64,000 nt of DNA from Sindora glabra (lineage: Eukaryota > Streptophyta > Magnoliopsida > Fabales > Fabaceae): positions 13,110,713 through 13,174,712 of the forward strand of contig CM035234.1 of assembly GCA_020226215.1 (NCBI GenBank), in the 5' to 3' direction. A program made the translations under genes and the position numbers. The notes under the pieces are model-generated. The model did no database searches. It was not told where the DNA came from and saw only the letters and a list, made by a program, of their open reading frames with translations. Within the stretch, counting starts at the first letter, position 1, and each line of letters begins with the position of its first letter. Of this stretch, positions 11,728 to 24,293 are shown in pieces.

Positions 11728-11867
11728 CTAGTTATGCTCCTTGGCAATTTCATTTTTAAGAAACTTGACAAATGCAGCCACGTAGTCGTGTTGCGGCTCC
11801 TGACCTCCCACTATTGCAGCAACTTCTCTTGTTTTGATGCTCATATTCTCTCCTTTCTCCAAAGCCA
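11728..11867 (-). pseudogene. 3'-terminal scrap of a UGT91-like gene
   Basis: About 46 codons plus a TAG stop correspond to the last residues of the intact UGT91 at 1825-3258: the LEKGENM, EVAAIVG and FVKFLKN segments are recognisable at the same spacing. Similarity to the intact gene stops abruptly near 11867, where the sequence to the right is unrelated. It lacks the PSPG box and everything upstream, so it cannot be functional. It lies about 670 bp from the AT-rich array that precedes the CACTA transposase genes, so either duplication plus deletion or transposon capture could explain it. Confidence 0.8.
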
Positions 11868-12534
11868 ACGTTATTCTGTTCCCCTCCTTGATGGCAACAC
11901 AAACGATCGAGAGTGGGCTATACAGATGATCCAACTTTTATCGGCTGTATAGCTAATGCCTTTAAGATCAAGATGAGCGTCATTTTCTACCATTTTGTGA
12001 ATGTGCGGGCAGCTCCTTCTTCTTTCTCCAAACTTTCTAAGTGAGTTTCTTCTTCTTTTCTCTTCAATTTTTTGCTATATTTTTTTGTTTCTTTATTCAT
12101 TTTTGCATTTATTTTTTTGAATGATCAAATTGTGTCGTTACATTATTGATTGATATTCTGAATTGTTGTTTCACTATTCCATTGAAGTAGACTTAAAAAA
12201 CTCATACACTAAATTTTGATTATAATATTGATATAATATATAAAAATAAATTTTTACTTCATTAATTAGTTTAATATAATTATTATTTTGTATAATTTGA
12301 TATATTTATTATATCAAACATATGATGATTATTGATATAATATTTGAATATGAATTATTATTTTATATAATTCGATATTATTATTACTTTAAATATCGAA
12401 TGATATTGATGTAGTATTTGAATATAAATTTATTTTAATGCTTTATTGTATTGGTTGGTAAAATCATTATTTTGTGAAAATTGGTATGTTTATTGTCTTA
12501 AAGATCTATTAAGTTTGATAGAAGATAGGAGAAT
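11868..12534. other. Spacer between the UGT91 scrap and the tandem array
   Basis: 11930-12080 is CT-richer (leader-like, many TTCTTC motifs) and the rest is AT-rich. No frame or known element is recognised, and no CACTA terminus could be confirmed here. Confidence 0.3.
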
Positions 12535-14010
12535 AAAATTTGTAATAATTTTGGTAATTACATTAATCAAATTGTTAAATTATATTAAAAATGAAAGTAT
12601 TTAAAAAATGAATAAACATAAATTTTGATAATTACATTAATGAAAATGTAAATTTTTTATGATATAAAACATTTAATAATTTAACCAATCATTTAAAATA
12701 CTAAAAAAATAATTTCAACATTTACAAAATCATTTAATTAAATCCTCAAAAAAATACTTAATAAAAATATTATACACTTAATAAATGTGTAGCATTAAAT
12801 AACAAGGTAGAATAAAATATGTAATAATTTAATATTATAAGTAATTTATATAATTTTATTAAATTATATAAAAATAAAAGTAATTAAAAATGGTATCATA
12901 GAATTTTGACAATTACAATAAAAAAAATTATGATGTGAAATATTTTATAATTTAAGTAATAATTTAAAATACTAAAAATATAAAAAATAATGGATAACAA
13001 AATATATAATAATATAATATCATAAGTAAGTCATATAATTTTTACTAGTTTATTAAACTATATAAGAATAAAAGTAATTAAAAAATGGCAACAAAATATT
13101 TTTACAATTACATTAATGAAAATAAAAAAATTCTATTATGTGGAATATTTTATAATTTAAGTATTAATTTAAAATACTAAAAATATAGGTAATAATGAAT
13201 AATAAAATGCATAATAATTTAATATTAGAAGTAATTCATATCATTTTAATTAATTTATTAAATTATATAAGAATCAAAGTAATTAGAAAATGGTAACAAA
13301 ATATTTTGATAATTACAAATAAAAATTTTCTATGATGTTGAATATCTTATAATTTAAGTAAGTATTTAAAATATTACAATATAAGTAATAATGGATTATA
13401 AAATGTATAATAATTTAATATTAGAAGTAAGTCATATAATTTTCATAAATTTGTTAAATTATATAAGGATATTGGTAATTAAAAAATGGTAATATAATAT
13501 TTTGATAATTATAGTAATGAAAAGGAAATATTATATAGCTTAACCAAAAGTATAAAACACTAAAAATGTAAGTAATAATAGATAATAAAATGCATAACAA
13601 TTTAATATTAGAAGTAAGTTACATAATTTTAATTAACTTGTTAAATTATATAAGAATGTTGGTGATTAAAAAATGGTAACACAATATTTTGACAATTGCA
13701 GTAATGACAAAGAAAAATTTTCTATGATGAAAAATATTTTATAATTTAAGTAATAATTTAAAATACTAAAAGTATGAATAATAATATAGATAATAAAATG
13801 CATAATATTTTAATATTAGAAGAAAATTATATAATTTTCATTAATTTATTAAATTACATAAGAGTGATAGTTATACTAAGAGGATATTAATTTATAATAA
13901 ATTTTGACAATTAAATTAGTTAAATGTACACAAGGTTTGATGATGTAGAATATTTATGTTATTAAGTAATTACTTAAAATATTAAAAAAATAATATATAA
14001 TGTTGAAGAT
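12535..14010. repeat. Tandem array of about 190-210 bp AT-rich units
   Basis: A unit starting AAAATGCATAATAATTTAAT recurs at 12535, 12814, 12999, 13204, 13400, 13587 and 13795 (spacings 279, 185, 205, 196, 187, 208). Each unit repeats the same landmarks in order: TTAGAAGTAAGTCATATAAT, TTAAATTATATAAGAAT, AAAAAATGGTAACA, ATTTTGATAATTACA and ATTTTATAATTTAAGTAA. Copies are clearly diverged. The array ends just before the CACTA transposase region and may be the 5' subterminal region of that element, though that link is inferred. Confidence 0.85.
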
Positions 14011-14155
14011 GGAGTTAAATATTAGAATATGTATCATTCAAATATCAATATAACAATATATAAACTATTGAATTTATTATATTGTTAAAATTATTGTAAC
14101 TTAAAATTACAATAATTTAAAATTAAAATGCATTTGCATTATAACCATACACCCA

Positions 14156-14217
14156 TTCAAGGGTTGGTTGGTTTTCTCAAATGAACCAACCCTTGAATTG
14201 TCCTAAAAATTAGGACA
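14156..14217. other. Two adjacent perfect hairpins upstream of the CACTA transposase
   Basis: TTCAAGGGTTGGTT (14156-14169) pairs perfectly with AACCAACCCTTGAA (14184-14197) across a 14-base loop. TGTCCTAA (14199-14206) pairs with TTAGGACA (14210-14217) across a 3-base loop. Together they form a double stem about 165 bp before the inferred transposase start, so they would lie in its leader or promoter. Confidence 0.7.
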
Positions 14218-14381
14218 GTTTAGGATATATTATTTAGTTATTGTGTTCAATTTATTTACTTATCATTTTACGTTATAAAAATTTCTTATCTCTTGATTGT
14301 TATTCGAGTGTCTACTATATTAGTATGTGATATACATATTTGAAAAGCTATATGGAGATGCTACCGAAATTTAAATGTATC

Positions 14382-17300
14382 ATGGATAAATCAAGATAAT
14401 AATTACAGAAATATCTTAAATGTGATAGAGTCATATCTTTTAGAGTTAGAATGTTAAGGTGGATTTAGGTCACACAACAAATATGCATGTATAATTGAAT
14501 CGTATGATAACTTATGACATTGTAGGCTAGTTACAATATGTTTGCTAACAAAACCTAGATAATCTTGTGAGATCAATTATTTGATGAGTATTGGAATGAT
14601 GCTACTGTATTTGTGGAGAGAGTTAGAAACTTTGTTAATGATAGAGGGTTAGCAAGATGTCTAGTAAAAAGAAGTGTTTAAATGTATTGTACTAAACATT
14701 AGAAACCATGGAAATATGCCTAATAAATAATGGATTTAATCCATTATACATGAATTGAGTCCATCACAGTGAAGAGTATATATTTAGGGCTAAGGTTATG
14801 TGTAGGGTACTCCTTAATGATGTTGATAAGATTGTTGACATCATACATGACTTCATTAGCCTTCATGCCACTAATCAAGTAAATGACAATAACGGAGATG
14901 GAAATGAAGACTTTTTGGGAGGACACATGCTATGGCTAAAGTTTTGATAACCTATTTGTTAAAGTTGAAATAGAATTATGCCCTGGTTGTACAACTTTTT
15001 TCTTTATTTAATTTCTTAGTTTAGCTTATGCATCTAAAAATACTACATAAATAGACTAATAAATTGTTTGATTTTTCACTAAAGTTACTGAAGGAAGCAT
15101 TATCAAAGGATAATGAATACTAGGATCATATTATAATGCAAGGAAATGACTTAAAAAGTTAGGATTGAGATATAAGTTAATTCATGTCTGCAACTATGAT
15201 TGTGTACTCTTTTAGAAAGAGCATGTTGAAAATGAGACTTGTCTAATTTATAGGAAAAACTGGTAATCGATAAAAACACAAAAAGATAAAAGGTTCCTTA
15301 AAAAATATTGTGGTATTTTTCATTAATCTTTAGGTTAAATTAGTTATATAGATCAAGGCACATCACAAGGGATACAACGTAGCATCATACAAAATGATCT
15401 ATAAAAGATGGGATTATATGACATCTTATTGATAAAGAAGTTTGGTAGGATTTTAATAAATGGCATCTATTTTTTAGTGAAATAAAAAAATGTATGATTG
15501 GGTTTAAGTGCAAGTGGATTCAATCTTAGTGATATGAGCATGTTATATAGCATATGGCTAATTGTGATGACTATTTACAATTTCCATCATAACTTTGTAT
15601 GAAAGAGTCATTTTTTATATTAATGTTATTGATATCTAAACCACAATTTCTAATAAAAGATATGAATACCTTCTTAAGACTGCTTATTGAAAAGTTGAAA
15701 TAGTTATAGGACATAAAAGTATAAACTTGGGATGCTATTACTAATAACATATTTAAGATGTAATGGCATTATTATGGATTGTGAATGATTTTCCTCCATA
15801 AAGTAGCCTTTTTGAATGGATTGGAGAAGGGTACAAAACATCTCTAACTTGCAATAAATATACTCTATCAATTCATGTTAGAGCAAAAATAGCTTAAGTG
15901 AAATAATAAAGACTTTAATATAAAGATTAAGAGGAAAGCCCTCTTAGGGTAGTTTACAAATGATATGATCATTGACCAATTAGATAAATTATGTTAGAGA
16001 CTTCCTAGAAAACACATGCAGTGTGGTGGAGTTAAGTGGAAGAGAGGTATTAATGAACTTAATTAGAGTAAAAAGAGCATATCTTTCAAACTCTTATGTT
16101 GGCCCATAATGATTTTAAGGCACAGCATTCACATAATCCATGTTACAAAGAATGCATACAATAGTATTACAAGCACACTATTAGACATTGAACATAAATT
16201 AAAGGACATAGACTACATAAGATGTGATCTAGCTAACTTTAATGTAAGATCAGAACTGCACCTATATAAGGAGTATGATAGGTGGATGAAACCATATCCT
16301 AAATATATGTTCAACTAAGATGATTGATAACTAGTTCATTAAAAATATCAAATTTCCTAATAAGTTTATTGAAAATTTAAGGAAAAGTGTAATTAATAAT
16401 GATACCAAGATCAAAAAGTTGAAATCCTATGACTCTCTTGTCATTATGTAGTGATTGTTGGTACTTATAGTATGAGCATTTTTGTGAAGAGAGATGGCAT
16501 ATTTGATTGTTGAGTTGTACAATCACTTCATCGAAATCTGTGCAAGGATTCTAAATAAGCAAGATGTCAAGCAAGTTAAGAAAGATATTGCATTGATTCT
16601 TTACAAACATGAAAGGATATACCCTCCAACATTCTTTGACATAATGGTGCACTTAAGAATGCACTTATTTAAAGAAACATTGCTAGGGGGTCTTGTTCAT
16701 TTTTTTATGGATATATCCATATAAGAGATATATAAAGAAGTTGAAGGACTATGTTAACAACTATGCTCAATTTGAGGGTTTTATGACTCAAGGGTATGTT
16801 ATAGATTAAGTGTTAACATTTTTTTATGTATTTGTAAAGGGTGGAAATTGAATTCAATCAACCTCACCAAAACTGAGATGTAGTCAATGTAAGAACAATA
16901 AAGTGATTGTTAATTTTTAAATCTTAATCTTGACTTATAAAAAAATTATCCATTTCGATAAGAGAGATTAAGAAAGTGTAATATAGTATATCCTAATCAA
17001 CCATTTTAAAATAAAAAAATATCTAGATTAAATCCTTTAAACTATCTAATATTTCATCCAAGTCTTTTTAGTTCTTAATGAATAGCTTGTATTGTATAGT
17101 GAACATATAGAATGACTACAAGTAAATGGTGGTGAAAACATTGATCATCTGCTAAAAACCTTGTTTCCTTCTTGGTTTTACTCTTAGGTAATTCCTTACC
17201 ACATTTATTTTAACTAATTTTTTTATAATTTTATCTTTTGGTTACTTATCTTGTCATTATTGGCTTTAAAAAAATTATTGATGTAATAACTTCGCAATAA

Positions 17301-18111
17301 TGGGTAACTCAAGGTGACTGATGAGCTACCATTCTTGGCTTTTGAACTAGGTTTTACGATTACATCATGTTTGGCATGTGTAGTGAATGGAGTTCGATTT
17401 GCAGATATTTCCTTAGAATTGAAGATAACATATTCTACAATATTTGAAAATGTTAAGCATAAGACATAAAATAACAAGATATTTATCCTTAGAATTGAAG
17501 ATAACACATTCTATAATATTTTGGATGATATTATAGAGTTAAGTTAATTAAATAGTTACTTTGTGGCTTTATGCAAGTGTAGATGGTATGAAATTGACCA
17601 TAAAAAGAAAAAAATCCTCATTGACAAGAATAAAACAAGCATTTCTATTAGTGCTCAGTGGTATAGGAATGATTTATATATATTTGTGTCTCAAGCAAAA
17701 TAATTTTTCTACATTGATGATTTTCTCAATGAATTGAATTTGAATGTTATAAATAATATAGTGCATAATGATATATGGGATCTTCTTGATAATGATGATG
17801 ATGCTAGTGTTAATGGCTTGTCCTATTTATAGGATAATAATTTTGTAAACTTTACATTTATAGTTAATCTTAGATATTTTGACTTGATTACCTTATAGGA
17901 TCATAACCATGACCTTTATTGTGTTTTATCTTTCAGAAATGATCGTCTTACCATATAAACAATCGATAACTTCAAAAATGATGATAACAATTTAAAATAT
18001 AAAATGATTGATGATTATATAGAGGATGAGCTTTTGCAATCCAATAATAATGATGAAATTAACAATGAAGATGATAACCTTATTGCTTTTACTGATAATG
18101 AGTTTGATTAG
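14382..18111 (+). pseudogene. TNP2-like CACTA transposase, broken
   Basis: Read across frames, family landmarks occur in the expected order. An MDKSR-type start lies at 14382; a WIQS...CMKESFF region near 15500-15620 corresponds to the FNPF...LCMK block; a DMNTFLR-LIEKLK segment at about 15660; an LWIVNDFPP-type segment near 15770; HVTKNAYNSI-TLLDIE at about 16139-16200 corresponds to the conserved MH.EKN...GTLL motif; RIYPPTFFDIMVHL and LLGGLVHFFM are in 16494-16724; and the GFMTQGYVID region follows at 16770-16810. The protein would bind and cut the element's ends in the nucleus. Frequent in-frame TAA/TAG and frameshifts show long decay. The stop near 18111 follows an acidic tail. Confidence 0.8.
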
Positions 18112-18539
18112 GGTTAATACTTTTTAATTTTTCAAATTGTAATTAAGCATTTAGGGTATTAATTTGATATTTTATAGCAAGTATTATTTGGGTCCTATTG
18201 TACTAAATATTTTAAACAATTCATCTTGTAAGTGCACATGTAATTTAGCTTTAAGGGAAAAAATATGATATTTTATTATAAGTATTACTTATGTCCTGTT
18301 GTAAATACTATTGTTTATGTGATATTTTATAACAATGCTTGATACCTATGGCTAATGTTATATCACACTATCATAGAGGAAATGGTGGATATCACTCACC
18401 ACGTGACCCTCACTTGCATTCCCTTTCAATACCAAATAGGTAAAATTGTTTATACTCAAACACTTCATTTTGCATTTTTTTCTTATAAATATATATTATT
18501 AACAATGTATTATATTTGAAAGCTACATCGACTTGATTG

Positions 18540-19883
18540 TATTTTAACAAGTCAAGATCACTAACCTTTCACCAAAAAATCTAAAAGAATAATGGAAGAC
18601 CATTACCTATCTATTTTGATAAGATAGGTACATAACATGCAATTGGTCCAAACTGAAAGCATTTTGTAGGTGATATAGGAGTGCTAGTCAGGCAACATTG
18701 TGAGCTCTACCACAAAAATTCGAAGAGGGTACCTAAAGAGTAAAGGGAATGTGTTGTGCATAGAGTCTATGTATAAAATAATTGCACATACTTTAATAGT
18801 GACAATCAAAGGGTAAGGTTGATGTAAAGATTAGTAACTTTTCATTTTAAATTTCAATTAGTTTCTTTTGTAATTGTAAATGTTTTGTTTTGAATTCGCT
18901 AAAGTTATGTAGAAAAACATGGACAATAAGTCAAAGAAGTTGTATAATGATCACTATAGATCAAAGTCCATTATGATGGTGGGAGACCACTAGGTATTTT
19001 AAGTTAACTTTGTTACATTATGCTATTGTAAAAAATCTTACTGATTGTTAATACCATATTTTAAAATTAGCAAAAAGAAACAAGGATATAGGTGAATTAC
19101 AACCAGTGAGGGAGAATTTTCATGAGTATTATACATATTATATAGGAGAATAGGTGCATTTGGATGCCCAAGCTACATATATAAGTAGCTAATTTTTTAT
19201 TAAATAATTTAAATTATTGTAGGAAAATATTTTTACTTAAACTATCTAATTATTGTTAAAAAATTAAGGCTGAGATACTAGAACTAATTACCCAATGATC
19301 TTTGTAGTCTAATGCTTCCTCTAACAGCTCTATAGTAGGCTTATTACTGCTTGATAAGCCTAGTATTATTAATAAAAAGCTAGGCATTCATCAATGACAT
19401 AGAAAGGTAGTTGATTATATGCTTATTGGAATGTCATATGATACCTCTAACACTAGTTCATCCACAATAGCATATCCTTTGAGCTTGTAGTAAGATGTAT
19501 GATTTGTGGAAGACATGCATACTTACATTGTCTGGAGTTAGTAGGCCTTAGCTACAAGGTAGTAGTGGATTCTCTATCATGAGCAAGTACATAGCAAACT
19601 TAGTTACCCTTTAGGCAATGTGTATTGTTTTGTAGTTCATAAGATTTCCTCATCCTATAATGCTTCCTGGTCTTGAGATAATTAACATTCTTTAGCCAAA
19701 AGTATTGTCTAAATTTGGTTGCTAGTTACCCCTTGCTCTGCAGCATCTCTTAGCTCCTTAACTGTAACCGCCTCCGCCTCTACCCTAACTATAGTGGCCC
19801 TGCCTCCACCGTAACTCTTGCATGTGCATTTGGACAATGATAAGGATGAGGACAGGGATGACATTGATTATTATTTTTTGTAA
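18540..19883 (+). pseudogene. Second CACTA gene, Ptta/En-Spm plant transposase-like, broken
   Basis: In mixed frames the stretch at 18640-18830 reads like the conserved part of plant Ptta-type proteins: a KHFVGDIGVLVRQH-like segment, then YHKN-KRVPKE, then a DNQRVR-like motif near 18806. Further on a MLELIT-like segment (about 19275) and an acidic tail ending DDIDYYFL with TAA at 19881-19883 complete it. In active elements this second protein is thought to bind subterminal repeats, which follow directly here. Many stops make it non-functional. Confidence 0.6.
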
Positions 19884-20099
19884 GTTGTGCATTTACTTTT
19901 TACTTTTTATTTAATACTTTATATTACTAGTATAGATGTTATATTTTTTTGTTATATAATATTAAGAGTTAGTTTTTATTTTATTTATTTTTATAATTGA
20001 TATTATGATATTTATAAATAATTATAAAAAATATTATAATGTGTAATGAATTTTTTTAAAATTACTGGTCATTAGAAATAAATTCTTTAAAAAATATTA

Positions 20100-20658
20100 A
20101 AAAAATCAATATAGATAACAATGCTATTTGTATTGAGTTTTAAATTTTTATTTCTTTAAAAACTCTATACATATAACAATGTTATTTGTATAAAGTTTAC
20201 AATTTTAAAATTTTTTAAAATAATCTTTATATAAAAGGTATGGTTGTCTGCATAGAGTTTATTTATATTTTAGAAAAATTTAGAAATTTAAAATTCAATA
20301 CAAATGATAATATTTTATTTTAAAAAATAACCTCTATATAAATGACAAAGTCATATATATAGAGACGTCATTCTTTAAAATGTTTTCAAAATAAATTAAA
20401 GGCAACTCTATCTAAATGACATTGTTTGTACAGAGGCGCCTATCTTGACCAATTTTGCACCATACACAGACAACTTTGTTGTCTCTATGGATGAATCTAT
20501 TCAAATGATATCGAAAGTTGTTTATGTAAGTGGCAATATATATGAGTTATATAAATGACTTATTATACATGATAATATCATTTGAAATGCCTATATAGAC
20601 AACTGAACAACCTTATACAAATAACTTTTGCCATTTTTGTAACCCTTTTTTTGTAGTG
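20100..20658 (+). repeat. CACTA 3' subterminal repeats and terminus
   Basis: Several imperfect copies of a TCTATATAAATGACA-like motif occur in both orientations (for example near 20330, 20355, 20405 and 20430, with inverted partners such as GTACAGAGGCGCC). The block ends in TTTTTTTGTAGTG at 20658, and the next three bases, TCA, would be one copy of the expected 3-bp target duplication. Confidence 0.65.
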
Positions 20659-21545
20659 TCATCCAAAGGAAAAATTCAAAATTAAAAAATATTCATTAAT
20701 TTTCTGTCCTTTCTCCCATGCCATGGAAAAGGTTAAGGAACTTAGAAAACAAAGAACAAAGTACTATGATCGTTTATGAAATTTATTAGTTTAGATATCT
20801 TTACAATATTCTTTAATTTTGAGAATTTCTTCGTAATTGTTTTTGTCATAAAAATTCATTGGCACTAGATTTTTAGTCGGCACTCGAGTTATGATATTAT
20901 ATTTTTCATTTTTTCCAGCACATATATTTAATATTTACCCTTCTAGAAATATTATAAATATTTAAAATGAGATTTAAAATTGAATTTTAAATAATTTATA
21001 TTCATTGAATTAAGTTTTATAAATTTATCCTATCATTTTATATTTAATAACAATCTTTAATTTAAATTCAACACTTAAATTTGAATTATATTTTCAATAT
21101 ATATAATATTACTATTACCCTCATATTTAAGCATTGAAGCACTACGACGTTACTATTGTTGACTGGTAGCTATTGAAATGATAGAAAACCACAAGTCAAT
21201 AGTATTGCATTTTAAGGTACCTCTCTACCTTTTGATTAGCCAAAAATAGTAGTTCTTTTTTTTATTGGAAATCCATAACTTCTAATTAAGAAAAAGTAAT
21301 AATGATATGGTATCATTAGTCTCAAATTAATACCTTTTTTGGATTGAATTCATAACCTGTAATTAAGAAAAAGTAACGACTTGATTTGACCAGACCAGCC
21401 ACCTCAATAAAATTAAAAAAAAAAATCTTAATGCCTACTCTGTTAGCACTATAATAGTGATTCCGTACAAATTTATAAGCCGAATGCATGCCATATAATT
21501 TGTACTGCAGTGCCTTGTGACCCAGAAATTGATGACGAACTCAAA
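20659..21545. other. Spacer and former promoter of the UGT91 pseudogene
   Basis: AT-rich, no genes. A TTTATAAGCC TATA-like element at about 21470-21479 lies roughly 70 bp upstream of the pseudogene start and could be its former core promoter. Confidence 0.35.
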
Positions 21546-22926
21546 ATGAGCGAAGAAAATACAATTCATGCTGTAATGCTACCATGGAGTGCCTTTGGTC
21601 ACCTTACACTATTTTTCCAGCTTTCAGTAGCCCTAGCTAAAGCTGGAGCTCATGTTTCATATCAACTCCTAGAAATATTCAGCGTCTTCCAAAAGTTCCA
21701 TCCGACATAGCTCATCTTCTTGAGCTTGTGGAAATTCCATTACCGTCCCTAGGAAGTGAGCTTTTGCCTGAAGAAGCTGAAGTCGTCAGAGATATTCCAT
21801 TTGAGAAAATTCAATACTTCGAAGTAGCATACGATCTTCTACAACATCCAGTCAAGAAATTAATTGCAAATAGCCCCTAGACTGGCTAATTTCTTATTTC
21901 ATTCCTTATTAGGTGGTTCAAATTGCTCAGAAGTTTCAGGTAAACCTAATGGTCTACTCTGCCTTTTCTGCTCCTACTTTAGTTTTCTATGGCCCTCCGG
22001 AACACCATGATTGCTACGGCAAAGAGAAAGCTCGCCTGACGCCGGAAAGCCTTACCAAGATGCCGGAATGGGTGACTTTCCCGTCGGCGGTGGCGTACCG
22101 GCCGTATAAGGCTATTATTGTGCATCCCGGATACTTCGGAGAAAATGCTTCCAGCATAAGAGACGGTTCAAGAATTGCAGAGATCCTTGAGGCTTTGCCA
22201 GGCAGTGGCTGTTTGGAGTTGCTTCGAGATTGAAGTAGAAAATTTAATTCTTTATAAGAAAATAGTTGGGCAGCTAGTGATTCTTGTAGATTCATTGCTT
22301 CCATATAGGGCAGAATCTGATGATGAATCTTCCGATCCAATTTGGGGGGAGGTTTTTAAGTGCCTTGGTGTCCAAAGAACTAAGTCAGTTGCGTTTGTAC
22401 GGTTTGGCAGTGAGTACAAGCTCAGCAAAGGACAAGTCCGTGAAATAGCTTATGGACTGGAACTTTCTGGACTTCCAGTCTAGTGGGCACCGTGAAAACC
22501 CAACTGAGCAACTGAAGATCGTGATTTGCCTCTTGGATTCATTGAGAGAACATCAGAAAGAGGGAGAGTTTGTATTGGGCGGGCCCCGTAATCGGACATT
22601 CTGGCATATCCTTCAGTTGGGGGTTCTTCATTTCATTGTGACCGGGATTTTGTGATTGAAAATTTGCAGTTAGTACATAATCTTGTTGTGTTACCACTTA
22701 CGTATGATCAGCCTCTTAATGCAAGGTTTTTGGTGGACAAGGGTTTAGCAATTGAAGTGAAGATTGGTCATTTAGCAGAGAAGACATAGCCAGAACCCTT
22801 AAAGAAGCTATGATTTTGGAGAAAGGAGAGAATATGAGGATCAAAACAAGAGAAGTTGCTGCAATCGTGGGAGATAAGGAGCTGCAACAACGTTACATGG
22901 CTGCATTTGCTAGTGATGGTAACTAG
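21546..22926 (+). pseudogene. Full-length UGT91-like pseudogene
   Basis: Collinear with the intact gene at 1825-3258 from MSEENTIHAVMLPW (21546) to the C-terminus (TAG at 22924-22926) but in the opposite orientation. Lesions: a small deletion and frameshift after AHVS at about 21660; a frameshift near 21875; Trp to TAG at about 21911; a one-base insertion near 22197 shifting EACQAVA; TAG at about 22481 and TGA at about 22493 in the LPFLWALRKP segment; and a PSPG box with a stop near 22588 in which the HSGWGS core is replaced and the frame disturbed. The catalytic His region is still legible, but the donor-site box is destroyed. Confidence 0.9.
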
Positions 22927-23642
22927 CCACACCTGGCATGGTTCACGAGGAGGAGAAATTCTAATATTCCTCGGAAGTGAATGAAGATTTTAATTTTGTT
23001 TCTATTTCTTACCGTGAGGTTAGAGTCTTCATCTATTCATAATGTGTATTAAAATTTTTCCATGAACGATAAAACTAAATCTAATTGATATATATAGTGG
23101 TTAATAACGGATCTTCTATTAAATGTGTGATTGTAAATTACGCTTGTGGCTACAAAATTGTAAGTCCTAAAAAGAAATAAATATGGTCGCTGAGTCTCTG
23201 ATTTACAATATTTGATATTCTTTAATTTTTTTTATATTCAGGGTTAAATGCCAAATCCTCATATATATAAATATCTGTAATTTAATAATTCCTACTATTA
23301 TTTGAAAAAAAGAAACAAGTATAAGTAAATGATTATTTTAATCTTAATTAGATATTATTTTTTATTGTTTTTATATGAAGAACACAATTTATAGTAGTTA
23401 TTTTCTTTCATATTTATAAGATACAAAAACTGATAATTAATTAGTTTATTATAAATAACATATAAGGTACTTCAAGAAAATGACTATATGACAAAGGAAA
23501 AAATTTTGCGAAACTCGAAGAAGAGTTTGATTGTTGGAACAAACTGGCCGGCGATGCTTGTTTCCTTTGCCCTCTCCGTTTTGTCTCTTTCATTCATTTT
23601 ACTGGATCTCTCCGAAGGGACTGTCTTTCATTCATAGGCATT
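22927..23642. other. 3' flank of the UGT91 pseudogene and AT-rich spacer
   Basis: No gene recognised. 23510-23630 is somewhat GC-richer (CTGGCCGGCGATG area) but has no long frame. Confidence 0.4.
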
Positions 23643-24293
23643 TAGAGTGCTTTTGGTGAGACGAAATAAAATGAAAATATGAATAGGAATGATTAAAATT
23701 TGATATGATATATACACTATAAAATGAAAATATTTATTTGTTATAAAATGATTATTACATCGATGAAATATCAATTTTATAACAAAATTGATATGATGGA
23801 TGATTTTTTCGTTCATAGATTGATATATATATTATCTTTTATTAATATATAATAAAAATATTAATTTTTAAATATTTTTCTATTAAAATATTTTAATAGT
23901 TATATTTTTAATAATAAAAAATAAAATATGATATTTTTGTATTCTTTATGAAAAAAATATGAAATAAAAATTTAGTAAATTAAAAATTTTATGCCTTTAC
24001 AATAGATTTTTTTTGTTAATTATAATTTTAATGATAAAGTTTAAATTGTGACTATTTTTATTACTAATTATATCATATATTTTAATAATATTAAATTACT
24101 TAATGAGATATTAAATATTATTTATAGTAAAGATATTATTATCTTTAATTATACTTTTCCATTCCATTCTAACAAATTTTTGTTATAACAAATATAAAAA
24201 TAAAATGAAATATTTATTTCATTTCTTACCATATTAAACATAATTATAAAAAATTCATTTTATTTTATTTTATTCTATTAAATCAAACGCATT
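23643..24293. repeat. MITE-like foldback element
   Basis: The left arm GAGTGCTTTTGGTGAGACG, followed by AAATAAAATGAAA, is mirrored by the right arm TTTATTTTATT...AAATCAAACGCA. The interior is AT-rich and non-coding. About 90 bp of the right arm (TTTCTTACCATATTAAACATA...) recur at about 5980-6065, marking a family. Confidence 0.5.

Larger units (their letters stand above)
14382..20658 (+). mobile_element. CACTA (En/Spm-type) DNA transposon, decayed, two genes
   Basis: Contains a TNP2-like transposase remnant, then a Ptta/plant-transposase remnant, then about 550 bp of subterminal repeats, and ends TTTTTTTGTAGTG, the inverse of the CACTACAA terminus of this superfamily. The 5' CACTA end was not found; the tandem array and hairpins upstream may belong to the element, so the left boundary given is only the start of the transposase. 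The many stops and frameshifts make it immobile on its own. Confidence 0.75.

Noticed and set aside
12535..14010. CRISPR-like array
   Set aside because: Units are long, diverged and contiguous without short identical repeats and unique spacers, and the context is plant nuclear DNA.
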